From contig BCJX01000007.1 of assembly GCA_001600415.1 (NCBI GenBank), positions 838,032 to 902,031 on the forward strand: DNA of 64,000 nucleotides, in the 5' to 3' direction. Positions 1 through 11,971 of this stretch are shown here, piece after piece (the stretch's first letter is position 1; each line of letters opens with the position of its first letter). The notes below the pieces were generated by a model. The model saw only the letters and a program-made list of their open reading frames with translations. It searched no databases and had not been told where the DNA came from. Origin of the DNA: Pascua guehoae. Its lineage: Eukaryota; Basidiomycota; Tremellomycetes; Trichosporonales; Trichosporonaceae. The translations under genes and the position numbers were made by a program.

Positions 1-428
1 CGTTTCGAGACCCACAGACGCAAACGTGGCTTGGAGGTATGCTGCGCGCTCTTCCCAGCTCGCAGTCGTGTTGGCCCCCGAGCCAGAGGCGCCCGCCAGC
101 CGCTCCACGTCGACCAGGTACTGGTCGGCGGCGTGCACGTCTTCCCACCCAAAGTACGTCGTTGCCTGTGCGGGCTGCAGGGCGTGCTCGTCCACAAATG
201 TCCCCTTCCACAGTTCGTGGTATGGCAGCGCCGCCAGCCATGCGAGGCCAATCACCACCAGCGCCAGGCTGGCGTCAGCTGCTGCAAGGGTGGAGATCTG
301 GTAGCTCACCGGATAACCGTCTGGTGCTGCCAGAAGAAATCGAGGACACGCCGTTGCCGCGCCACCTTGCGGCCCAGCTTGCGCTGCTCGTCCGTTAGTC
401 GGACATCTGGGGGCGCGCCTTTCTCCAT
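1..428 (-). CDS. GAA1: GPI transamidase subunit GAA1, N-terminal part (cut by window edge)
   Basis: Gaa1 is a membrane subunit of the ER GPI-transamidase complex, which attaches GPI anchors to secreted proteins. Two exons are visible: 310-428, starting with ATG at 428 (MEKGAPPDVRLTDEQ), and 1-268, joined across a 41-nt intron (269-309) with a GTGAGC donor and a CTGAC branch site. The protein reads as a short cytosolic lead, a hydrophobic helix (LALVVIGLAWLAAL), then a luminal segment with TFVDEHALQPAQATTYF. That matches the conserved Gaa1 block after the first membrane helix (T[YF]..ENAL.P.Q..TYF). The reading frame is still open at position 1, so the rest of the roughly 600-residue protein lies outside. 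It is divergent from the next gene and shares its promoter. The assignment rests on this N-terminal block alone. Confidence 0.82.
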
Positions 429-781
429 CGTCAGTGATCAGTGGGATGGAGTGTTATGAATGTCACCCGTTGCAAGTTCGGCCAGTTCGGCCATTGCCGT
501 CGTCGACAGTCATGGTCCCGACAGCCAGCCGCGTCATGCCTGCTGCCAACTGAAACACGGGTGATTTGCCTCCGTTAATAGCCTTCCCTAGCTTGGTTTT
601 GATCCCGTTAATGACTTGCCACCAGGCACGGTCAAACCCACATGGGAGAAATGAGCAATCTGACGCGTCTGATTTCGACGCGTCCGGTCCGACAACAATC
701 TCTTTCAACTCCTCCCTTCCACCAAACTTCCTTTGTTCCCTCTCCCTATCTCTCTTGTCACACGTCTTGTCTCTTGTCATC
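429..781. promoter_or_regulatory. Divergent promoter between GAA1 and RNase H2B
   Basis: About 350 bp separate two divergent start codons. Near the right-hand gene it is rich in CT tracts (around 700-780), as is common upstream of fungal housekeeping genes. I see no clear TATA box or binding-site array. Confidence 0.4.
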
Positions 782-2163
782 ATGACAGAATATATTGCTG
801 TCGTTCCAGACGGTGAGCTGCCCACCGATCCGCGTCAGCTAACAACAGACATTGCGCCCGACTCCGAGCACCAGTACCTCCGCCTTCCTCACCCCCGAAC
901 AGGTTAGCTACGTAGTAGCAGCCCAGCTAACCCACAGGCCAGCCACAACTGTACCTCCCCTCGCCAACCGGCATGTACGAAGTCGTTAAGGTCGGCGGAG
1001 CAAAGGGTCGCACCTGGTTTATTGGCGAAGACAAGCTTGCCCGTGGGTCTTCGACGCCCAGCTGTTTCTGACCCAGCAGAGGGAAACATGCTTGTGCATG
1101 CGCCGATTGACCCAGTCTTCCTCGCGATCCCAGTTGCGCTCTCACTACTTCCTGTACGTATTCTTAGGAACCCATAGCCCACTCCCTTGTGATTATAGTG
1201 AGGGAAGGAATAGGGCCATCCTCGACTTCCGCCTCTCCGAGTGCCTTCCCTCCTAAGGAGCGACTTCCCTCGTTCCCGCGCGCCTTCCCTCCTTTCTCCC
1301 TCCCAACGACCTCGTATTCATTCCCCACTAACCCCAGACCGACTCTCGCCCCGCACCCTACCAACCCCTCTCCGACCTCCTCTCCACCGCCTCGTCGTCG
1401 TCCGCCTTTGCCCTCCGCCCAGCATTCTCCCCCACGGCCGAACCAATGTGGACGCCAGATGTCGCCCGGCTGGTCGAGCTGAAGAGGTTCCGGCGGGCCT
1501 TCCGTGCATGCTGTGACAAGAAGCGTGGGTTGCGTTTTTGTTGCGAGTGCCTAACCCACCAGTTGTGGACGCCGCCCCTCCCTCGCCACCACCCGAAGGT
1601 GACGAGCCCCAGCCCCAGCCCAAGCCCATAGCCTACTTCCGCCCGTCGCGCGAAGCCATCCTGTCCCTCCTCAAGGCCAAGGTCGAGCATCTCGCTGACC
1701 CGAGGCAGTATGGCAAATTCGACCACCTTGTTCGTGGTCTTGGACGCGAGGGGCTGTTGGGGCGTGACGCTACCGACCCGCTCGTCGAGGGTGAGCTGGT
1801 GAGAGTGATCAGACTCAGCTGACATCCAGCGGCACGGAGGAAGGCGGCCATCGAGCAGATTGCCCAGTTTTTGCCGCCATCACTCACCCCCGAGCTTGTC
1901 AAGTGCTTCGAGTGAGCTAGCTCCCGCATTTGCCCATTTAGCTGACACCCAGCTTCCTCGCACTCGACGCATACCTCGCCGACCGCGCGGCGGCGGCCAT
2001 GGCCGCTGCGATGCCGACCGTGACAGAGAAAAAGGGCAAGGCGGGCGCCGCCAAGCGCAAGGCGCCTGTACAGGCCAGCCGCGGTGTCGAGGCATTGAAA
2101 AAGGTGAACACGGGAGGCATGGCCAAAATGACTAGCTTCTTCAAGCCGAAAGAGAAGAAGTAG
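782..2163 (+). CDS. RNASEH2B: Ribonuclease H2 subunit B
   Basis: Non-catalytic subunit of RNase H2, which removes ribonucleotides and RNA-DNA hybrids from nuclear DNA. Eight exons (782-812, 849-902, 938-1042, 1077-1153, 1338-1524, 1563-1790, 1830-1911, 1953-2163) give a continuous 324-residue frame. Near the N-terminus are LRLPHPRTGQPQLYL and ENMLVH-type text (GNMLVHAPIDPVFLAIP), the signature of the triple-barrel dimer domain shared with RNASEH2C. The C-terminus is helical and basic and ends MTSFFKPKEKK, a PIP-box-like tail that in this family binds PCNA. ATG 782 was chosen because it opens the frame and the first exon joins cleanly at a GTGAGC donor. Most introns are 34-41 nt, and one (1154-1337) is 184 nt. 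Confidence 0.88.
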
Positions 2164-2628
2164 GCGCGCATGGGCCTGTGGCAGGAGGGACTGGTCTGGA
2201 TGTGTGTGCCCCAGTATGTGGCGAAACCCGGGCTCGAGTGCATGGAGAATGTCGACTGCATGGAGAACGTGGAGTGCATGGACAAGGTCGTGCGGTACTA
2301 GTGCAGTATGTGCATTGTATGAATGTATGCTCTGTACAATGGTTCTCCGTCGAGGAGAGCAAGTGATCCGGAAAGCTGGGCAGCTGGGTATTTGTGGTGG
2401 TAATAGTCGCAGCAAAGGCGATGGTGGGATGAGGCGTAGTTGAGGCGATTGCGATGAGTTGGAACGTGAAGATTGAGGCGGACGTTGGGATGAAGTGGGC
2501 AAGTGGGGTCAAGATGAAAAGGACACATGAAGATGAACGAGACGCATGTGGGTGGAAGCTGAGGTTCAGAATGGGGTGAGAGATGATGGTGATTAAACGG
2601 CCGCTAGCATTGTACGCGTACGCGAGTG
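2164..2628. other. Convergent 3' intergenic region
   Basis: Between the stops of the RNase H2B gene (plus) and the RING gene (minus). It holds a short degenerate repeat of TGCATGGAGAAYGT (about 2239-2285) and otherwise GA-rich sequence. No gene seen. Confidence 0.5.
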
Positions 2629-5090
2629 CTATCCGTGCGAGGCGCGGCCGAGGAGGCGCTGTCCCAGGGCAGTGCCGAGCGAGAGTCGTCCTGCACGTCA
2701 GCTCGTGTACGGCAGTGCCCATCTGCTGCCCAACTTACGCGACTCATGCCGTGGGGGGTGGTGCGGCTCGACGGGCGTCGGCGGCGCCGAGGGGAAGGCG
2801 CACGGCCTTCCGGGCCACCGCGGCGCGGGCAGGGTCATGACTGTGTGCGGGCTGGCGCGGGGCTCAATGTCTTGTGCAGAGAAGACGACGGATTCGCGGA
2901 TACTCGGTGCGGTGTGCGAGTCGGTCGAGTTGCGGGGTGGTGTGTCGAGGGCAGATGCCGAGGCTGAAGCGACTGAGAAGCGCGCCACCTCTGAGAAATG
3001 TTAGTTTGGGTCAAGGGTGGTGGGGGGACGCACGCATACGCATGGGACGGACGATGGCGCGGAGCGAGGCGACCTCTTCCGAGACGCGGAGGCTCTCGGT
3101 CATTGTTCGGCTGGGTTGTCAGTGGGAAACTCTAGAGAACGTGTGGGATGTGGAGACGCACATTTCACTGCGGCGCTCGCATGCGTCGAGGCCGGCCGCG
3201 ACGTGGATGACGGCTTGGCGGAGGGCGGTGCACCCGTCGTCGTGGTAGTGGCTTGGTGGGGGCAGGCGCCCGAGAACCCAGTCGGTATAGGATGTGCGTG
3301 GTGGTGGGGAAAGGAGGTTTGAACGGGCAGGGAAGGCGAGTGGGTCGCGCGGTGGTGCTGCTGCTGCGGCGGCGGAAGTGGAAGTGGATGGTGTGGGCGG
3401 CGTAACTGGGGAAAGGGACATTGGGCTGGGCGACAGGTCTGGCATGTGGGATGTTGGCATGAGGGTTGTTGGTCGCGCGCGGGGAGAGGGTTGGGGTTCG
3501 GGCGGGAACGGCTCAGTGGTGGTGGTCGGAGTGGCCTCGGGGTCAACGTCGATGACCTGGCGGGAGGTAGTGGGGATTGAAGATGATGCTGCAAAAGGCG
3601 CCGTCAACGGCGACGGTGGCGGGAGAGGCACCGGCACGGTAGTGGGGCTGGGCGGGTCGGACGCGAGCGACATGGTGGCGGCGCTGTCGTCCCCCCAGAG
3701 CGAGCGGGGGATGACCATGCCGCGCCTCATGTTCCAGAGCTGCGAGCGCAGGCCCTCGTTTTCTGTCCGGAGCTCGTCGTACTTGCGCTCAATGGCCGCA
3801 AAGCGCACATCCAAGGCGGCAAAGTAGGGGCTGAGCGCTTCAAATGGACAGGTGGCAAGATGAGTCTCGAGCTCGGAGCGGGGCACAATTACCGCACACC
3901 CGCGCGACGACTGGGTGCAGGGTACCGGCTGGGCGGGGCAGAGCCATCGATGCAATGTCTCGTTGGTGAGGACTGGGGGCGTTAGTTGGAGTAGGGACGG
4001 GTGAGCACGCAAGCTTGGCCACCACTTGGACACTTGGCGTCGACTGGCCATCAGCCAAAGACATACCGGCCTGGCCGCACCGATCGCAGCATGCGCAATC
4101 CATGTTGACATCGTTGTGGGGACACATGACCACCTTGCCTTTCTACCCCGTCAGCGACCTGCGATAACGAATGTGCCGCCGCCATGCGCACCTGAGCATC
4201 CTTGAAGGTCACGGCAATGTGGCACCGGTTGCACTCCATCCGGCGGTGGAAGCATTCGTATGCGCGGTGGTGGGGTAGCCTGTGCCGCGCCATCTGCAGT
4301 TCGAGTCAGCAATGAGGGTTGCCAGGTTGATGCCGGTGATGCCAATGCCAAGGATAGGGACGGTCCGACATTCCTACGTTCCGACGTCCCGACGTCGGAG
4401 CGGCGGTCGGGGTGGCGTGCGACCCAGCGCAGCAAGTAGGAAGCAGCAAGTGTGCGCACGCGCATGCACCAACGTTTGCGCACCTGAGACCCCGGTGGCG
4501 TCTCTCCTCAGTGCCAGGCCAAAGCATCAGATCGCCCCCTCCATACTCCGCCCCCGTTCTCCTCCATGATCCACGGCGACGCACCGAGAGTCCACAGTCG
4601 CCATCGGCACACACGACGAGCGCGCGGGGACAGCTCTTGAGATGGGCGAGCAGCAGTCCACGCTCCATGACTTGCCCGCAGCCCTCGGCCTCGCAGCGGA
4701 CCTTGAGCTCGTCGAGCATGAGCTTGATGAGCGGGTCCGTGTCGCATAGCGACGATGCGGTGAGCGCGCTCCGGTCAATGGGACAGCTGGGGTTGTGCGC
4801 CAGCGCGCGCGTGATGCAGTCTCGGCAAAAGGTGTGCTTGCAGCTCGCAGTCGTCACGGGATCGACGAGGGCCGACTGGCAGATGGCGCAGGTCTGCGTG
4901 GGCGTGTCAGTGCGGTGCATGCGGTGGTGCGGGGCGGAGGCCCGGAGGCCGGAGGGGGTGGCCACGGCTGGCACGGCGCGAGGTAGAATGCTCCGGTCTC
5001 GGGCCGTTTCCGCCGTGGGCCGGGGTCGACACGTACGAGGTTTGGGTCGACCTCTTCGACATAGTTGTAGAATATGTCGTGGGCCGTCAT
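2629..5090 (-). CDS. RING finger / TRAF-type zinc-finger protein, likely E3 ubiquitin ligase
   Basis: A short first exon (5037-5090, MTAHDIFYNYVEEVDPNL) is joined over a 143-nt intron to a C3HC4 RING: CAICQSAL, then CKHTFCRDC, then CPIDR. Cys/His pairs of TRAF-type zinc fingers follow (CEAEGCGQVMERG, HLKSCPRALVVC). Further exons carry CNRCHIAV, CPHNDVNMDCACC and HLATCPFE. Next come a short coiled coil (ALDVRFAAIERKYDEL), a long Pro/Ser/Thr-rich disordered region and a short C-terminal helix region ending at the TAG at 2629. RING plus TRAF zinc fingers implies a cytosolic E3 ligase or signalling adaptor; the substrate cannot be told. The gene has about eight exons, and the 3' exon joins (about 2630-3140) are less certain than the zinc-finger exons. 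A long pentanucleotide repeat lies 40 bp upstream of the start. Confidence 0.75.
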
Positions 5091-6347
5091 GGTGAGCAAG
5101 GAATGGGTGTGTGCTCTGTCAACGTGTGTCGAGACGAGACGAGACGAGACGAGACGAGACGAGACGAGACGAGACGAGACGAGACGAGACGAGACGAGAC
5201 GAGACGAGCAATGAAGATGATGACGACGATGACAATCAATCAATTGATCAATCGTCGCGGCGCAGGAGAGAGAGAGAGAGAGTGCAAGTGGGCGGCGGCG
5301 CGAACGAGCGAGCGACCAGAGGCGAGAACGGGATCCAACGAACGGGAGAGCGATCCGAGTCAGGACGAGAGAAGAGAAGCAAAAACACGACCGTTTTTGG
5401 AAAGAAACATGTTCACATCTGTCATTTCTCGACGGGTGGCGGCGGTGGCGGCAGGCGCACATCAGGAAACACCACCCACCCAGGAGGAGGAGCAGGAGCG
5501 AGTTAGGGGGCGGGTGCATGTTTGCTGCGAGTTTTGCCTCGAGAGAGAGAGAGGCGCAGATCATTGTGTGACACGGGCCTCCACAACGCCCATCCTTTTT
5601 TTTTCCTCTGCCCATTCTACTCGTCCTACTGTACTCGTACGCCCACCAGTGCCAAGAAGATGCGTTTCCATGGTACCCCATCCTTCATCCCACTTGCCAC
5701 TGCCGCGACCTGATCCCCGATTGTCTTCGTCACCTCATCGTGCAAACTATACACACATCTTACACCCTCGTCGTCATCCGGTGACTGTGGCACATTGGGA
5801 GTGATGCCTTCGTTGTGGGCGAACAAAGCCGGTAACCGGCGAGTGGTTTGAGAGAAGAAAAAAAAAAAAAACAAGACAGGGACAAAGGACGACGAGACGA
5901 CCCACCCCGAACGCCTCGTTTTGTTATTCCGACTCTGCCCTTTACGCCGCCCCGGCTTTGGCCGGGCACTGTCCTGACCCGTCCTGACATGCACAACGTC
6001 TGACAGGCTGACACATGGCACACTTGGCACATTGCAAAGCGCGGCGGCACAGACCGTAGACCAAAGTCAATCGCGTCGCGTCGTGCATTTCATTTCCACT
6101 CTGGCGTCCATGCTGAACCTGTGAACAACTTGCTAGTGCTAGTGACACTGGGTGGCTAGACACGCTAGCCGTCTGAGAAGCTCACAGTGCGCCCGACACG
6201 CCCATGCTCACACCGCACACAGTGACTAGCAACTCTAGAGCCAGATGCATGCCACACTCTACGAACACTGCGCCAATGCGGCATCGGCCTGGCGCGTCTC
6301 CGCGCAAACCGGACGAGGCGCAGGGCACACCGCAGGGCACCGGCACA
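5091..6347. other. Intergenic region upstream of the RING gene
   Basis: About 1.26 kb between the start of the RING gene and the stop of the aldo/keto reductase, both on minus. It contains the GAGAC repeat, a GA dinucleotide run (about 5268-5281), a T-run (about 5597-5606) and an A-run (about 5858-5872). Short reading frames here overlap the repeats and show no domain. It is probably the promoter and 5' leader of the RING gene. Confidence 0.4.
5131..5208. repeat. (GAGAC)n pentanucleotide microsatellite
   Basis: Fifteen perfect GAGAC units followed by a partial unit, starting about 40 bp upstream of the RING gene start codon. It is open in several frames and translates as Arg-Asp-Glu-Thr-Arg repeats, but that is a property of the repeat and not evidence of a gene. 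Confidence 0.97.
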
Positions 6348-8958
6348 TTACTCTTCGTTGACAACGTCCCAGTCGGTAATCTGATGTCAGCCACAGTCCT
6401 AGTCCTCGCTCGAACACTACTCACGTGGTACTCGTCGAGACCGTCAAGCTGTGGACACCGTGTCAGCTGTCGTCACCGCGTCACTCTGGGTGAACAGTTA
6501 ACGCACCTCGGCCATGTCCTCGGGCGCAAGCTCAAAGTCGAAGATGGCCGCGTTGGACGCGATGCGCTTGGGCGACACCGACTTGGGGATGACGACAAAG
6601 CCCTGTCCGTCAGCGTTGGTCTGGGCAGGGTAATTAATAGTACAAGGGGCGGGGCTTGGGAAGGGGCACACTGTCCGCTGGTAGAAACACAGCCAGTCGC
6701 CGCGGGTTGCATTAGGGGGTTGGCACATTGCGCGTGCACATTGGCACATTGGCACATTGGCACATCACGTCGTCTGGTCCATAGGCCAGCGCCCCATAGC
6801 GTGGCCTGGCTCTTGGTTTGATTACGCCTTTGCCTGCAATATTGACCAGACTCGTCCTCACGCCCGAGTCACGCCCACGGCAAGAGAAACGGCAATTAAT
6901 AACACTTTTGTGGGACAGTAGTGCCTCACTGAAACCAGCACGAGCTGTTCAGTTCGCTCAACGCCCCTTTGCCCAGAACAGTTACCAGACACTGCTTTGC
7001 GCCCCACAGACGCCAGGATGACGATTAATAGCACACCGAGGGCTCGGCACACACGGCCACCAAGTATCACAACCGAGCTCTCGGCGCCCCCTCGGCCCCG
7101 CTTTGTTACAGGGCACAGTTACCAGAACTTGACGCTGTCTCACACTGTGCACGCGACGACTCACATGCTGAAGACCCCAGCGGAGGAAGATCTGTGCCTT
7201 CTCCTTGCCGTACTTTTCCGCCACCTTTGTGATGGTCTTGTCGTCAAACTTGGTCGCGCGCGCGAGCGGTGCCCATGCCTGGCGTCAGTTGGATGGCGGC
7301 GGTGCGCGACAAGCAGGGAGGAAGAGGGCGCCTCAGTCGTGGAGTCGCGTCTCAAGCGATACTGCTTGCTAGACTGCAGGCTCGGCGAGTGACGGTGAGT
7401 GGGATCGCCTTGGGCACCGTTTCGGTGACTCGCTCTTTGACCAGCTACCACTGTCTTACTCGGCATGCGGGTCGCTTCCGTGCCCATCTCGCCATCGGGG
7501 CGCATGGTTGGCGCTCGCCCTGTGAGTGATGGCAGCCTCTGGCCACAGTTGTGCATGGCTGCCTCCTGATCGCCCATGACCCATTGCTCGCGAGACAACC
7601 CCAAACCACAAACCACAAACCACAAACCACAAACCTCAAACCCCAAACCCCACACCGCAAACCCCAAACCACACTCACCTCGAGCAGGATACCGTGCTTC
7701 TCACAAAGCTCGACAATATCCGGATGCCGCATAAACGGATGCAGGTCAATCTGGTTGACGGCCGGCAGCTCGCTGCCCGCATCCACAAACTCCTGGATAT
7801 GCCGGACGCCAAAGTTGGAAACCCCAATCGACTTTGCCAGACCCAGGCGCTTGGCCTCGACGAGCGCGCGCCACAGCTCGGCGCGCATGGCCGGACCCCC
7901 GTGCGGGCCGTGGATGAGGTACAGGTCAAAGTAGTCGAGGCCCGCGCGGGCGAGCGAGGCCTTGATGTCGACCAGGGCCGCGTCGTAGCCCCGGTTGTGC
8001 ATCAGCTTGGACGTGATGAAAATGTCCTCGCGGCGGGCGCCAGAGGCCGAGCAGTAGTCGGTGACGGCGCGGCCCACCTGGGACTCGTTTTCGTACCTGT
8101 TGTTAGTCGTGCTGCGAGTAGTGTGCTGGGAGTTGTGTATGGGGGACTTTGTGAGTGTGTGTGGGGGGGGGTCTGGGGGGCGGGGTTGTGTGTGGCAGGG
8201 TTCAGCAATGGCCAGCGGCGAGGTACCATGCTGCAGCCAGGTTGTCCCCCCCTGCGCTCGCAGTCTGCCGCCGATGGCACACCGACCCGCCCGACTCGAC
8301 ACCGCCAGTTCGGGGGAGAACAAGGAGCTAAGCTTCTGGCATGGTAGAGCTGCCAGCGTGGACCACGTAGGATTCCAGCCTCATAGAGAGACGGGTGTGG
8401 CGTGGGGGCTGGACACCAGTGCCCAGCGCAGAGTGGAAGACGAGGGCAACGCCATCCGACCGCGTCTTCGCGTCTTGACGTGCTCACGTGCCCGACGAGC
8501 AGCTTGTACGCTTGTAGGCACTCCAAACCGAGCACACAGACCACAGACCACACTCGCAGTGACTCACCACTCGGCCGTGTCCACATGCTTGTACCCGGCC
8601 TCGAGCGCGGCCTTTGTGGCAGAGTACGTATCGTCGTCGCTCATCTCGTACACGCCCAGGCCAAACTGGGGGATCTCGCGGCCGTCGAGCATCTGCGTGT
8701 GTCAGCTGGTGTCCAGAGTTGCATGCTTGCGATCTATGCTCGCCTGAGACTCGGTTCCAGGCTCCGTTCAGACTCTACGCCGTGTCCGTCGCCTCCGCAT
8801 CCACAGCTCCCATAACCTCCGCGCAGCGCGCGCCCAAACGCGACAATACACCCTCGACCCCCGGAGCCCCGACAGACACTCGTCATCCAGCCTCCTTGCT
8901 CCACGAGGCTCACCTTGAGCGTCCCCTGGAGGGACTTTACGGCGGCGGGGGCGGGCAT
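6348..8958 (-). CDS. Aldo/keto reductase
   Basis: NADPH-dependent oxidoreductase of the AKR superfamily (TIM barrel). Exon 1 is 8914-8958 (MPAPAAVKSLQGTLK), exon 2 is 8568-8692 (FGLGVYEMSDDDTYSA, then VDTAEW), exon 3 is 7679-8096, and three or more short exons follow to TAA at 6348. The catalytic tetrad is visible: Asp in VDTAEW, Tyr in WYENESQVG, Lys in FITSKLMHNRG and His in YLIHGPHGG. Also present are GVSNFGVRHI, NQIDLHPF and the cofactor-binding stretch VIPKSVSPKRI. The end reads ITDWDVVNEE. Introns are unusually long for this window (221, 471 and several hundred nt) and carry small minisatellites. Substrate unknown; the closest fungal relatives include 2,5-diketogluconate and glyoxal-type reductases. 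Confidence 0.87.
6735..6766. repeat. Intronic TTGGCACA-type nonamer repeat
   Basis: Several near-perfect copies of a 9-bp unit (TTGGCACAT) lie inside a 3' intron of the aldo/keto reductase gene. Short and imperfect; probably replication slippage. Confidence 0.7.
7597..7672. repeat. Intronic heptamer minisatellite (AACCACA)n
   Basis: About ten copies of AACCACA/AACCCCA sit just 3' (on the minus strand) of exon 3 of the aldo/keto reductase gene, inside the intron. Confidence 0.85.
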
Positions 8959-9379
8959 CTTTGTATGTCGTTTTACACTGGTACACTGGACGATAAAGGC
9001 AAAGGTCAACGCGTGTGGAGAGACGCGAACTGAAAAAAGGCGTAATCTGCCCTGCCCTGTCGGCGGCTGGGGGTTTGGGATCGATATCGGCGTCACGTCA
9101 TGGCACTGCCGTCGCCGCCGCGCCGGAGGCCGAGCAAGCGCGTGTCCAAGCGAATTTACCGAAGGGGACACCTTCAATAAATATTTCAGAAACGACTTTC
9201 TAATCGGTGGTCAGGAACGATTAGCCCGACGTTCAGGCACGGTCCTAAAGATTTCTGGGCTGGGTTTTGTTGATCCGATCCAGGTGATGGGTCGTCTGGG
9301 TCGTCTTGGCAAACCGCGCTGGCACCCTCGTCTACCACTACCCCCACTACTACACCACCACCACCACCCCACCAGCAAC
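8959..9379. promoter_or_regulatory. Divergent promoter between aldo/keto reductase and PBY1-like gene
   Basis: A 421-bp region between divergent start codons. An AT-rich island (AATAAATATTTC) at about 9177-9188 is the only TATA-like sequence. No other structure seen. Confidence 0.4.
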
Positions 9380-11554
9380 ATGCCCGAACCCAGCGCCAAC
9401 GGCGGCGCGCCGGCGCCCCTGACGGCCTTTGTATCCTTTCCGTCGCCGTACACGCAGTCACTCCTCGTGCGCGCGCTCGCGACGACGCTCCCCGCCGTGT
9501 CGATCGAGGCGACGCCGCCCGACGAGGCGGACCCGCCGCGCTTGCAATGGTGTGTCTTTGGTCTGGTGTGCAGTACAGTACACTACTGTACAGTACCGGT
9601 GTACAAGCCGTGCGAGGCATGAAACCTAACCGACAGGGCCGACTACGACCTGCTGGCGTTTGACAAGCCGCACGCCGACCCGTCCTACCTCATCTCGTCG
9701 TATGTGTACCGCAAGGCGCTGATCCGGAAACACCAGCTGCACGCCGTCGTCGCAGAGTACCTTGCCAAGGCGCGGCATCGGGGTGTCGCGTCCGTCCTCG
9801 CGCCCCCCGAGAGTGGGGGGGTCGGCGGCGTGCCTGCTGGGTGGATTGTGGACTTGTCCTACGCCGAGGAACTGGACGAACTCCTCATGGACGACCTGTA
9901 CGACCTGCGCGAGGCGATGGCGCGCAATGAGCGGGGCGAGGGGGAGACGCAGTGGTTTATCCTCAAGCCCGGGTTTGCGGATCGGGCGCAGGGGATCCGT
10001 CTCTTTTCTACCGAGGACGAATTGTGCGTTGTTTGTGGGCGATTCAATTGTGGGCTTGTTGCGGCTGCTGCGGGGTGTGGCTGTCAAGTGACGGCCGGGG
10101 ATCGTTCACGCTGGAAACAATGCTGGACGGTCATTAGGAAGTGACGCGGAGTGAGGAGGTCGGTTGTGGCGTCCGTGTCATGAGGACCAGGTAGAACTGA
10201 GGACACTAGGATAGCATTGAACTAAACCCAGGCGTGACATCTTTGACGAGTTTGAGCCCCCATCAGACGACGAGGACGAGGAAGACGGAGACGAAGACGA
10301 CGAGACGGCCCTGGCGCGCAGGCTGGCAGCCGCAGAGGTCAGCGACGACGACGACGACGAGGGGACGGGCGTCATGACCTCGCACCTGCGCCATTTCGTC
10401 ATCCAGGTGCGTCCAGCAACCCGCGTACTCGAGCCAACTCTCGGGAATATGAGCAGCTAACAAGCAGGAGTACCTCCCGCGCCCGGTGCTGTTTGACCTC
10501 AACGACGGGCTATCACCCACAGGACAAAAGGTGCGCCCCCCCCCCCCCCCCCGTCTATCTAGTACGTACGGGCTGACCCCAGTTCCACCTCCGCGCCTAC
10601 GTCCTCGTCACTGGCGGGTACAAGGTCTACCTCGCGCACACGATGCTCGCGCTCTTCTCGGGCGCGGCGTACGTGCCCCCGACTTCGGGGGGGGATCTCC
10701 GCCCGCACCTGACGAATACGTGTTTGCAGGTGAGTCAGCGTGCTGCTTTCGGTGACCGCGGCGCATCTAGGCGCTCGGAATTCCTTTTTGAGAGTTGCTC
10801 TAGGCCGGTCGCTAGTGCGCCCTGCAGAAGGTCATCTAGCTACCAGTCCGACTGGGAAATAACAGCCACCGGGGCACAGTTTCTCTTGAACACCCAAGCC
10901 CAGCTACATGCTCACACCAGACCGACGGCCTCGGCGCCGCAGTGCCCCAGGACGACCTCGTCCGTCTCTTCTGGGACCTCGAGGGCGCCGACGCCCTCGC
11001 GTCCACGGACGCGGGGTACGAGGCGCGCGGTAAAGTCACCCGCGCCTGGCTGGAGGACACGTTTGAAAAGGCCGGCGCCGTCGTCGCAGAGGCAGTCAAG
11101 GCGGGCGCCGAGTGTGGGAGCTTTGCGCTCCAGCTCATGCCGAATGCGTTTGAGGTGGGTCGCAAGGTTGGGTGGTTGGGGTGTAGATGCGCCCCGCATT
11201 GCGTGTCCATGCCCTGCCCAAGTAGCGTAGACACCCCGCTGACGGCAGATCTTCGGCGTCGACCTGCTCCTCTCCTACCCCCCGACCCCCAACGCGGACA
11301 CACTGCCCACGCCTGACGTGACGCTGCTCGAGTTCAACGCGTCGCCCGACTTTCTCCAGAGCGGCGAGGCCCTCCGCCCCCGCCTGCTCGACATGTTCAA
11401 GGGTGTCGTGCACATTGCCGTCGCGCCCTTCTTTGGCATTGCGATTGACGAGGACGAGGACGAGGACGCGCCCGAGGCCGCGATGGAGGTCGGCGACGAG
11501 CGGTGGGCGTGGCGCATGGTCGGCAAGGGCGAGGTGAGGGGGAGTTGGGCCTAG
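9380..11554 (+). CDS. PBY1: Tubulin-tyrosine-ligase-fold protein, PBY1-like
   Basis: ATP-grasp protein related to yeast Pby1, a P-body-associated protein with a TTL domain. Exons begin MPEPSANGGAPAPLTAFVSF and continue with YDLLAFDKPHADPSYL. The TTL block QWFILKPGFADRAQG contains the nucleotide-binding Lys in LKPG. Then come FDEFEPPSDDEDEED (an acidic insertion), RHFVIQEYLPRP, VLVTGGYKVYLAHTMLALFS, FGVDLLLSYP and LLEFNASPDF, the typical order of the ATP-grasp C-lobe ending in the E.N metal site. About seven exons with 35-100 nt introns. The stop at 11552-11554 follows GKGEVRGSW. An alternative final splice at the GTGAGG near 11531 is possible. Two acidic runs (DDEDEEDGDEDDE, SDDDDDEG) interrupt the domain. 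In yeast Pby1 is implicated in mRNA decapping bodies; that role here is by analogy. Confidence 0.8.
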
Positions 11555-11971
11555 GTCTAGATTCATAGGGCATGGATGTGTAGGTGCTTGCTGTCCTCGT
11601 GTCTCTGTGACGTCCGGCTTTGAGGACATGTCCCGCGCTGGGACAGTTTGTAGTTCACCCAAGGACCAGTGTGGGTGAACAAGGGCGAGCGCGTGAAAGG
11701 GCATTACCGCGGGTTGTGGCTTGAGGCGAGTCCCGTCGCCCGACATACCGTGGCAACAAGCACAGAACACATGCTGGATGATAAAAGCACCGGAACGCAG
11801 ACAGTGTCCCCTGCTGGTCCTCATCCTCAGTGTGACCCTCCACACCACCCAAACGAGGCCCAGGCCGAGGTCTACCAGAGCTGCAGAGCATGCCATAGTG
11901 GTGCCATGGTGGAGAGCCCATCCGAGCCGCCTGCTGTTTCCATGCCTCTCGCCACCAACAAGCGTTGACTG
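11555..11971. other. Intergenic region before tRNA-Lys
   Basis: 3' flank of the PBY1-like gene and 5' flank of the tRNA. Short frames on both strands show no recognisable domain or splice pattern. Confidence 0.4.

Noticed and set aside
5111..5506. Plus-strand frame with Arg-Asp-Glu-Thr repeats
   Set aside because: Translation of the GAGAC microsatellite; no start context, domain or splice partner.
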